Below are positions 1 to 6,758 of a stretch of DNA of 7,472 nucleotides, piece by piece. The stretch's first letter is position 1. Every line of letters begins with the position of its first letter. Source of the DNA: DASWHK01 sp036398215. GTDB taxonomy: Bacteria; Acidobacteriota; UBA890. The translations under genes were made by a program, and so were the position numbers. The notes under the pieces are model-generated. The model ran no database searches, was not told the origin of the DNA, and saw only the letters and a program-made list of their open reading frames with translations. The DNA lies in the NCBI GenBank assembly GCA_036398215.1, contig DASWHK010000041.1, forward strand, positions 1 to 7,472. Reading direction: 5' to 3'.

Positions 1-3
1 GGA

Positions 4-1578
4 TCAGCCGCCGAAGCGGATGCCCTGGGCGAGCGGCAGCTTGCTGCTCCAGTTCACCGTGTTGGTCTGTCGCCGCATGTAGGCCTTCCAGGCGTCGGAT
101 CCCGACTCGCGACCGCCGCCGGTCTCCTTCTCGCCGCCGAAGGCGCCGCCGATCTCGGCGCCGCTGGTGCCGATGTTGACGTTGGCGATGCCGCAGTCGC
201 TGCCGCGGTGCGACAGGAAGTGCTCGGCCTCGCGAACGTGGTCGGTGAAGATCGCCGACGACAACCCCTGCGGCACGTCGTTGTGGAGGGCCACCGCTTC
301 CTCGATCTCGGCCACCGCCTCGGCCGGCGAGGCGCCGGCGCTGCCGTAACCGATGATGTAGAGAATCGGCGCGAAGGTCTCTTCCTGGACGATCTGGAAG
401 TCGTTGCGGGCCGCGGCGATGCAAGGCCGCACATAGTGGCCTCCCGGGTAGGCAGGCCCCTCGAGCGGCTCACCTCCGCAAAGGATCTCGCCGCCCTCCT
501 TCCGGACCCGCTCGATCGCCCGCTGCAGGTCCTCGACGGCGCCGTGATTGACCAGCGGGCCCATCAACGTCGCGGCGTCGCGCGGGTCGCCGACGTTGAT
601 GTCGCCGTAGGCGCGCACCAGCCTTCCGGCGAGCTCCTCCTTGATCGATTCATGGACGATGATCCGCCGGGTCGAGGTGCAGCGCTGGCCGGCGGTGCCG
701 ACGGCGCCGAAGAGGATCGCCGGCAGGACGAGGTCCATGTTGGCGTGGGGGGTGACGATGATGGCGTTGTTGCCGCCGAGCTCGAGGATGGTGCGGCCGA
801 GTCGCCTGCCGACCACCTCGCCGACGTGGTAGCCGACCCGGCAGCTTCCCGTGCAGGAGACCAGCGGCACCCGGCGGTCGTGCAGCATCCGCTCGCCGAC
901 GGTCGAGCCCTTGCCGACGATCAGCGAGAAGATCGCCGGATCGACGTCGCTCGCAACGCACTCCGCCTGCGCCATCCTGGTCACCGCGATGGCGGTCAGC
1001 GGCGTGCCGCTGGCCGGCTTCCAGAGCGTCGCATCGCCGCAGACCGCAGCGATGGCGGCGTTCCAGCTCCACACGGCGACCGGGAAGTTGAAGGCGCTGA
1101 TCACGCCGACGACGCCGAGTGGGTGCCACTGCTCGAACATACGGTGGTCGGGGCGCTCGGACTGCATCGTCAGGCCGTAGAGCTGGCGCGACAGGCCGGT
1201 GGAGAAGTCGCAGATGTCGATCATCTCCTGGACCTCGCCCTCGCCCTCGGCGAGGATCTTGCCCATCTCGAGGGTGACGAGCGCCCCCAGCTCCTTCTTC
1301 TTTTCTCGCAAGCGGTTCCCCAGGCGGCGCACCAGCTCGCCGCGCGCCGGGGCCGGCACCCGGCGCCACTCGAGGAAGGCCTGCTGCGCCCGGTCGACGA
1401 TCCCGTCGTACTCGTCCTCGGTCACCTGCACGACGGTGGCGATCTTGCGGCCGTCGATCGGCGTCAGCACCTCGAGCTCCGGGCCCGACCCGACCCATTC
1501 GCCGGCAAATCCGCCGAGATTGGTCTCCTCGAGGCCGAGCGCCCCGAGGACGTCTACTGCTTCCCGTACCTGGCTCAT
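4..1578 (-). CDS. amaB: L-aminoadipate-semialdehyde / L-piperidine-6-carboxylate dehydrogenase (ALDH7 family)
   Basis: This 524-residue cytosolic enzyme would oxidise L-2-aminoadipate 6-semialdehyde (in equilibrium with piperidine-6-carboxylate) to L-2-aminoadipate with NAD(P)+, in lysine/pipecolate catabolism. ALDH landmarks are all visible: the cofactor-site AFNFP with Asn164, Lys187 in LWKPAS, catalytic Glu266 in LELGGNN, nucleophile Cys300 in GTAGQRCTSTRR, and EETFAP near 399-404. The family-specific signature is strong: GEVQEMIDICDF near 114-125, SGAEIGGAFGGEK near 472-484, GGGRESGSDAWK near 487-498, and a C-terminal LPLAQGIRF. These match my memory of human ALDH7A1 closely and separate it from generic aldehyde dehydrogenases. 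Length is slightly above the usual ~500-510, partly from an Ala/Gly/Ser-rich insertion near 411-421. The ATG start is preceded by AGGGAAG on the minus strand and overlaps the stop of an upstream remnant frame as ATGA. No other lysine-pathway gene is in view. Family assignment is very secure; exact substrate is inferred. The symbol follows Pseudomonas usage. Confidence 0.95.
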   Translation of the reverse strand: MSQVREAVDVLGALGLEETNLGGFAGEWVGSGPELEVLTPIDGRKIATVVQVTEDEYDGIVDRAQQAFLEWRRVPAPARGELVRRLGNRLREKKKELGALVTLEMGKILAEGEGEVQEMIDICDFSTGLSRQLYGLTMQSERPDHRMFEQWHPLGVVGVISAFNFPVAVWSWNAAIAAVCGDATLWKPASGTPLTAIAVTRMAQAECVASDVDPAIFSLIVGKGSTVGERMLHDRRVPLVSCTGSCRVGYHVGEVVGRRLGRTILELGGNNAIIVTPHANMDLVLPAILFGAVGTAGQRCTSTRRIIVHESIKEELAGRLVRAYGDINVGDPRDAATLMGPLVNHGAVEDLQRAIERVRKEGGEILCGGEPLEGPAYPGGHYVRPCIAAARNDFQIVQEETFAPILYIIGYGSAGASPAEAVAEIEEAVALHNDVPQGLSSAIFTDHVREAEHFLSHRGSDCGIANVNIGTSGAEIGGAFGGEKETGGGRESGSDAWKAYMRRQTNTVNWSSKLPLAQGIRFGG

Positions 1579-1691
1579 CGTCTTCCCTTCATCATCATCG
1601 GCATCGGCTGGCTCGGCTGTCCCTCGCCCTCACCCGCGAATTGCACGCTCTCGACCCACTCGGGCTTCACCATCACCAGCCAAGGGTAGCC
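1575..1691 (-). pseudogene. Coding-like remnant or very short ORF overlapping the dehydrogenase start
   Basis: On the minus strand, an open frame reads from about GYPWLVMVKPEWVESVQF to a terminal PMMMKGRR. Its TGA overlaps the ATG of the ALDH7 gene as ATGA, the usual geometry of translationally coupled operon genes. Most third positions in this stretch are G or C, as in real genes of this genome, and the residue mix (Trp, Tyr, Lys, Glu) is unlike the Arg/Pro/Ala-rich shadow frames nearby. Upstream of position 1691 the frame becomes Pro/Ala-rich and then enters the palindromic element, so a natural N-terminus is missing. An in-frame ATG at VMVK would give only about 34 residues. I read it as the C-terminal tail of a former operon gene cut off by rearrangement around the repeat. 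It could instead be a short leader ORF or chance. I do not recognise a family. Confidence 0.3.
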
Positions 1692-1745
1692 CGCCGGGGG
1701 CCGCACCGCCGCCGCCGCGGGCGGGCCTAGCAGGCCGTGGTGGAA

Positions 1746-1894
1746 GTGTGATGGGTCTGGTTGCGGCGAGAAGAGGCCAGATGCAAGGCGCCGCGACGAC
1801 GGCGATGTTGCACACATCGTCGAGGAGCGGCAACGTAGCAGATGGCCTCTTCTCGCCGCAACCCTTTGGGCGCGTGGGGCCAGATCCTTGACAC
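1746..1894. repeat. Long imperfect palindrome, REP/MITE-like element
   Basis: The core (1759-1863, centre 1811) is a 105-bp imperfect palindrome. Its outer arms, 1759-1779 and 1843-1863, are perfect 21-bp inverted repeats beginning GGTTGCGGCG and ending CGCCGCAACC. The middle pairs partially (for example TGC/GCA at 1782-1784 and 1838-1840). The apex, 1803-1819, is CGATGT, loop TGCAC, ACATCG, on the same centre. Outside the core, GTGTGATGGGTCTGG (1746-1760) matches the reverse complement of 1880-1894 at 12 of 15 positions, with a 16-bp asymmetry (1864-1879) on the right. This nested structure is typical of short non-autonomous mobile repeats and would form a very stable hairpin. It lies between the 3' end of the VOC gene and the 5' side of the dehydrogenase gene, both minus strand, so it could also block read-through. 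No transposase is present. Small open frames crossing it are structural by-products. Confidence 0.75.
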
Positions 1895-1957
1895 TCCGGT
1901 GGGCGCGGTAGCCACGGCTCAGCGCCCCGGCAGCGTATCAGGAAGCCGATCGCCAGG
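1864..1957. other. Intergenic remainder, no gene seen
   Basis: With the repeat and the remnant frame, this completes a 379-bp gene-free gap between the dehydrogenase and the VOC gene. It holds the right flank of the palindrome (1880-1894). I see no coding pattern, RNA gene or clear terminator in it. Confidence 0.5.
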
Positions 1958-2356
1958 TTACCGGCCGTCGGCCTTCCGGAGAGCTACCTCGCTCATCAGC
2001 GCCATCACGTTGTCCTCGCTGTCGCGAAAGAACGCCAGCCACAGGTCGTGATCCTCGGCCTTGTGAACAAGCTGCGGCTCGTGCTCGAAGCGAACGCCGT
2101 GAGCGAGCAGGGCGCGGTAGGCGGCGTCGATGTCGTCGACGCGGAAGTAGAGGATCGACGACGGATGGTCGAACTCCGGCTTCTCGGCAACTCCCAGCAT
2201 CAGGCGCACATCGCCGCACGTCAGAAACGCCATGCTGCCGGCCGTGAACAGGTGGCGGAGACCGAGCACGTCGCGGTAGAACGCGGTGGCGCGGCCGAGG
2301 TCGTGGGCGTTGACGGCGATCTGGCCGACGCCGCGAATCACGGGAGGGGCTTGCAT
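1958..2356 (-). CDS. VOC-superfamily (glyoxalase/dioxygenase-fold) protein
   Basis: This 132-residue protein has the size and pattern of a single-chain VOC protein with two beta-alpha-beta-beta-beta modules. Module 1 is about residues 8-56 (GQIAVNAHDLGRATAFYRDVLGL, then FLTCGDVRLML). Module 2 is about 67-123 (ILYFRVDDIDAAYRALLAHGV, then LWLAFFRDSEDNVMALMSE). VOC members include lactoylglutathione lyases, epimerases, dioxygenases, fosfomycin/bleomycin-binding proteins and many unknowns. At the four usual metal-ligand positions I read roughly Gln12, Tyr70, His103 and Ala119. A classical His/Glu metal site therefore looks incomplete, arguing against a glyoxalase I. ATG start, with AGAAGG about 8 nt upstream; TAA stop. 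It is divergent from a MarR gene with a shared operator-like palindrome, so it is probably the regulator's target and may handle the small molecule the regulator senses. Fold is confident; function unknown. Confidence 0.88.
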   Translation of the reverse strand: MQAPPVIRGVGQIAVNAHDLGRATAFYRDVLGLRHLFTAGSMAFLTCGDVRLMLGVAEKPEFDHPSSILYFRVDDIDAAYRALLAHGVRFEHEPQLVHKAEDHDLWLAFFRDSEDNVMALMSEVALRKADGR

Positions 2357-2433
2357 CTCGACACCTTCTCGTTGGATCGTTGGTAGTAATTAGTTAGCAT
2401 AGCTAAATAATTGGTATCATTGATAGACGACGG
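2357..2433. promoter_or_regulatory. AT-rich divergent promoter region of the VOC and marR genes
   Basis: This 77-bp gap between two divergent starts is strikingly AT-rich against its GC-rich surroundings and holds the operator palindrome. Both genes' promoters must lie here or inside the neighbouring gene. For the plus direction the best I can offer is TTGGAT (2372-2377), a 17-bp spacer and TAGCAT (2395-2400), which is a weak match. For the minus direction no convincing box pair was found. Confidence 0.6.
2388..2412. promoter_or_regulatory. 25-bp palindrome, probable MarR operator
   Basis: The half-site AATTA-G-TTAGC (2388-2398) is mirrored by GCTAA-A-TAATT (2402-2412) around a 3-bp ATA centre. 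Eleven of the twelve base pairs flanking the centre match; only G2393/A2407 does not. Size, symmetry, AT-richness and a TTAGC...GCTAA core fit operators bound by MarR-family dimers. Placement between the divergent VOC and marR genes suggests repression of both. It would overlap any -10 region here, for example TAGCAT at 2395-2400. Binding by this particular MarR is inferred. Confidence 0.7.
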
Positions 2434-2898
2434 ATGGCACGACGTCAAGATGGAAAGAAGCATGCGGCGCTGGAGATCGCCGACCGCCTCCATTCGGCGG
2501 CGATCCACCTGTTGCGCCGGCTGCGGGTCGAGGACGAGCGCTCCGGGTTGAGCGGGCCGCAGCTCTCGGCGCTGTCGGTGATCGTCTTCGGCGGTCCGGT
2601 GACGATCGGCGATCTCGCCGCCGCCGAGCAGGTCCGCCCCCCGACGATCTCCCGCCTGGTCAAGGAGCTGGAGCGGCGCGACCTGGTGACCCGGCACCCC
2701 GACCCGCGAGACGGCCGGGTCCAGCGTTTGCGAGCGACCGCCGAGGGGCGGCGCTTGCTCCAGGAAGGGAAGAACCGCCGGGTGGCCCGTCTCGCCGAGC
2801 AGATCGCCTCGTTGCCGGCGCGGCAGCAACGGGCGCTGGAGCGCGCCGCGGAAATCGTCGAACGGGTCAGCCGGCCGCCCGCCGCGGACTCGGAATGA
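2434..2898 (+). CDS. MarR-family winged helix-turn-helix transcriptional regulator
   Basis: This 154-residue cytosolic DNA-binding dimer has standard MarR length and layout. An N-terminal dimerisation helix (about 10-38) leads to a winged HTH (about 41-104) containing TIGDLAAAEQV, a recognition helix in RPPTISRLVKELERR (68-82), and the wing HPDPRDGRVQRLRAT with the family-typical D-R-D-x-R pattern. A long C-terminal helix for dimerisation follows (about 104-145). The protein has no cysteine, so it should not be an OhrR-type peroxide sensor; a small-molecule ligand is more likely. ATG start with only a weak purine stretch (GACGACGG) before it; TGA stop. It faces away from the VOC gene across a palindrome that is its likely operator, implying autorepression plus control of the VOC gene. 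The family call is secure; the ligand is unknown. Confidence 0.92.
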   Translation: MARRQDGKKHAALEIADRLHSAAIHLLRRLRVEDERSGLSGPQLSALSVIVFGGPVTIGDLAAAEQVRPPTISRLVKELERRDLVTRHPDPRDGRVQRLRATAEGRRLLQEGKNRRVARLAEQIASLPARQQRALERAAEIVERVSRPPAADSE

Positions 2899-3004
2899 AG
2901 CTCCGCGACACGACGCGCCGGCCTCATCGAGATCCCCGGCGGCCAGCGTTGTACCCTTGGGAACGGGATTGGGTTCCGGCTCCCGGGCTGCCAGGCGGTG
3001 AGAC
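2899..3004 (+). promoter_or_regulatory. Upstream region of the sigma-kinase pair
   Basis: This 106-bp gap between marR and the sigma gene is the only place for a dedicated promoter of the sigma-kinase unit. GGAAC (2960-2964) and GTTCC (2973-2977) form a small inverted repeat, and TTGGG occurs twice, 12 bp apart (2957 and 2969). GGAAC resembles the -35 core of many ECF promoters and sits about 40 bp before the start codon, so autoregulation is conceivable. No convincing -10 was found. No terminator hairpin with a T run follows marR. Confidence 0.3.
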
Positions 3005-3653
3005 GTGACGCGCGAAGGGACAGAGGAGGTCGGCGACCTCGTCGAAAGGTCGCAGGCCGGCGACGAGAACGCGGCCTCGCGGCTGATGCCGATCGTCTAC
3101 GACGAGCTGCGGCGGATCGCCGGCGCCTACATGGCACGCGAGCGCCCCGGCCAGACGATCCAGCCGACCGCCCTCGTCCACGAGGCCTATCTCCGGCTCC
3201 TGAAGGACAAGAACCAGGACTGGCAGGGGCGCACCCACTTTCTCGCCATCGCCGCGACTTCGATGCGCCAGATCCTCATCGAGCGGGCTCGCGCCAAAGG
3301 AACCGCGAAGCGCGGCGGGGGGCGGCAGCGCATCACCCTCGACGAGACGGTGCTCGCCGGCGGCGCCGATGAGACCGCCGCGCTCCCGGGCTCCGGCGCC
3401 GACGCCTCAATCGACCTGCTGGCGATCGACGACGCCCTGCGTCGGCTCGCCGGGATCGACCCCGAGCAGGCCCGTATCGTCGAGCTGCGTTTCTTCGGCG
3501 GCCTGACCATCGAAGAAACGGCCGCCGCGATGGGCAGCTCGCCGGCCACCGTCAAGCGTCATTGGACGCTGGCGAGGGCCTGGCTCCGTCGCGAGGTGGC
3601 GGCGGGCGGGGGCGGCGGCGAGGACTCCGCCGGCCCCGCCGGCGCCGAGAGCC

Positions 3654-3664
<11 letters not shown>
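3005..3664 (+). CDS. ECF-like RNA polymerase sigma factor, TIGR02999 / Sigma70_ECF (PF07638) type
   Basis: This 219-residue sigma-70 family protein would direct RNA polymerase to a specific promoter set. Region 2 lies at about 9-97: LVERSQAGDENAASRLMPIVYDELRRIA, then QTIQPTALVHEAYLRLLKD and GRTHFLAIAATSMRQILIERARAK, the hallmark sequence of the TIGR02999 group. A variable linker follows (about 98-136), then region 4 (about 140-198) with ARIVELRFFGGLTIEETAAAMGSS and the HTH helix PATVKRHWTLARAWLRRE. Region 2.2 reads ALVHEAYLRLL and lacks the acidic motif most ECF sigmas use to contact core polymerase. Related ECF43 members are reported to need phosphorylation of a region-2 threonine by a co-encoded kinase. 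Candidate threonines here are T51, T55 and T77. An in-frame TGA at 2999-3001 makes GTG 3005 the earliest possible start, with purine-rich GGCGGTGAG just before it. The downstream kinase gene overlaps by 11 bp. Confidence 0.93.
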
Positions 3665-5318
<1,654 letters not shown>

Positions 5319-5783
5319 GCAGGGCCAGCGACAGCACCGTGACGGCGTTGGCGAGCGCGTAATGGAGCCCGGCGCCCGAAACCAGGATCCACATCATCAG
5401 CAGGTTGCCGCCGATGGAGGTCAGGGCCGTGCCGGCGTTGTAGCGCGCCAAGCGGAGGCAGACCTCGCCGGCGCCGTCGACACGACGATCCGACCAGGTG
5501 CGGCGGTGGTGCCAGAAGAAGTTGTGCAGGATGGCGGCCTCGACCGCCAGCGCCGTCGCCAGCAGGTAGTTCACCTCCAGCCCGCCGGTGAGCGCCACGA
5601 GCACGGCGAGCTGGAGCGCGAAGCCCCCGGCGGCCACGGAGCCGAAGACAAGCAAGCGCCGCGGCGCCGCCGAGACGTTCCGAGGCTCGCCGGGGCAGGG
5701 CGCCACCCCCACCCGCAATCCCGCCCCCGTTCCGGCCCGCGATCCCGCCTCCGCGCCTCCGCGCCTTGGCGCGCTGTCGACGA

Positions 5784-6509
5784 TCATTCGCCGCTCGTCC
5801 GCGGCCGCAGGACCATCGCGGGCTTCGGCTGGCGCGAAGGCAACGGCTCCGCGCGGTACAGCGCCGCCGTATTGCGCAGCGCCGCGGCGACGAAGGCCGT
5901 CCCCAGGCCTACCGTCGCCGCGACGCCGCCGACGTCCAGCAGCAGGACCTGATGGCCGAACAACGACACCTGGGGGGCGAACGCGAGGCGCAGCGCCCCG
6001 GCCGCCAGAAGCAGGCGGAGCTCGGTCGGTCCGATCCGCAGGAAGGAGAGGCGAAACACCCCGCAGGTGTGGGTGGCCAGGTACGACTCCGCCGCCACCA
6101 TCATGTAGGCGACCAGCAGCCCCAGCGCCACCCCTCCGCTCATGTAACTCGACAGCCCCATGCCGCCGAAGAGGAACAGGGCGCCGGCCAGGTCCATCAC
6201 GTGATCGACGTAAAAGCCGAAGCGCGGCCGCTGCTGGTCGCGAACCCGCGCCAGCGTGCCGTCGAGGCTGTCACCGAACCAGTTGAGCGCCAGGGCGGCA
6301 ATGACGCCCGCGAGCAGCGGCGGGTACCAGGAGGCCCCCCAGAAGGCCAGGCCGGCGGCGAGCATCGCCGCCAGCGCCAGCCCCGACAGCTGATCGGAGC
6401 TGACCCAGGCCGGCAGCCGCTCGGCAATCCAGACGAGAAGACGTTTCTCCGCGGCAGCCAGCAGGCTGCCGTGTTCGCGGACGTGTTTTCCGGCGCGGCG
6501 ATCGGACAC
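5784..6509 (-). CDS. CDP-alcohol phosphatidyltransferase family membrane enzyme
   Basis: This 241-residue integral membrane enzyme should transfer a phosphatidyl or similar group from a CDP-linked donor to an alcohol acceptor, making a phospholipid head group or related lipid. The family motif D-x2-D-G-x2-A-R-x9-G-x3-D-x3-D is complete: Asp80, Asp83, Gly84, Ala87, Arg88, Gly98, Asp102 and Asp106, the metal and nucleotide ligands and the catalytic base. About six hydrophobic segments follow family topology (roughly 42-60, 63-78, 107-122, 124-142, 160-178, 187-213), with an amphipathic N-terminus (EKRLLVWIAERLP). The acceptor cannot be read from sequence; PgsA-, PssA- or inositol-type functions are all possible. 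The start is GTG at 6509, with AGGAAAGG about 10 nt upstream. The frame closes upstream at 6579, so no longer start is plausible. Its stop overlaps the GtrA ATG (ATGA), indicating translational coupling. Confidence 0.92.
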   Translation of the reverse strand: MSDRRAGKHVREHGSLLAAAEKRLLVWIAERLPAWVSSDQLSGLALAAMLAAGLAFWGASWYPPLLAGVIAALALNWFGDSLDGTLARVRDQQRPRFGFYVDHVMDLAGALFLFGGMGLSSYMSGGVALGLLVAYMMVAAESYLATHTCGVFRLSFLRIGPTELRLLLAAGALRLAFAPQVSLFGHQVLLLDVGGVAATVGLGTAFVAAALRNTAALYRAEPLPSRQPKPAMVLRPRTSGE

Positions 6510-6511
6510 GG

Positions 6512-6643
6512 CTCGTTGCCTTTCCTTTCGGGGCGCCCGACGGTGGGCTGTTCGCCGAGGACGAGCACCATCTGTTCTTCAAGATCGGGCACCGCGTGCT
6601 GGCAATGCGGATCATCGAGCGACCCCCTCGGGCCGTAGTGTGA
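6512..6643 (+). other. Coding-like fragment of unknown origin
   Basis: On the plus strand, 43 codons from about LVAFPFGAPDGGLFAEDEHH through LFFKIGHRVLAMRII to a TGA at 6641-6643 have a protein-like residue mix, and 34 of 43 third positions are G or C. No start codon begins the stretch, and upstream the frame runs into the phosphatidyltransferase gene on the other strand. If real, it is the tail of a gene lost by rearrangement at about 6510. A minus-strand frame over the same bases has a similar third-position bias, so the signal is ambiguous. I do not recognise a family. Confidence 0.2.
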
Positions 6644-6684
6644 GAAGCGCCGCGAAACCGGCTCACGGCGGGCGCCTTGCGGCG

Positions 6685-6714
6685 TTGACGAGCCGGCCGG
6701 CACCCGGCTACGGT
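6685..6714 (+). promoter_or_regulatory. Candidate housekeeping promoter for the sigma/zinc-finger fusion gene
   Basis: TTGACG (6685-6690), an 18-bp spacer and TACGGT (6709-6714) resemble a vegetative sigma-70 promoter of a GC-rich bacterium (TTGAC and TAnnnT). Transcription would begin near 6721, giving a leader of about 38 nt with a GAAAGG ribosome-binding site at 6745-6750 before the GTG at 6759. Position and spacing are consistent; the -10 match is only partial. Confidence 0.4.
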
Positions 6715-6758
6715 TGCTCGCGACGGCTGCCCCCCAGCCGACCCGAAAGGGCGCCTGC

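Noticed and set aside
208..1689. 493-codon plus-strand open frame opposite the dehydrogenase
   Set aside because: It is a long antisense shadow created by GC-rich codon bias. Its product is Asp/Arg/Gly/Ala-rich with no domain, while the minus strand encodes an unmistakable ALDH7 enzyme.
1575..1833. Small complete ORFs crossing the palindrome (67-80 codons)
   Set aside because: Their ATGs and N-terminal halves are produced by the inverted repeat itself. Only the 3' portion at 1575-1691 looks coding and is listed separately.
1759..1863. Palindrome as a simple intrinsic terminator
   Set aside because: Arms are far longer than a terminator stem and no T run follows on either strand. Termination could be a side effect, but a repeat element explains it better.
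6197..6703. 168-codon minus-strand frame overlapping the start of the phosphatidyltransferase
   Set aside because: The upstream part is mildly coding-like, but more than 300 bp lies out of frame within the phosphatidyltransferase gene and becomes Arg/Pro/Ser-rich there.
6714..6758. TTG start at 6714 for the sigma/zinc-finger gene
   Set aside because: It lies inside the promoter candidate and lacks a ribosome-binding site, whereas GTG 6759 has GAAAGG at good spacing.
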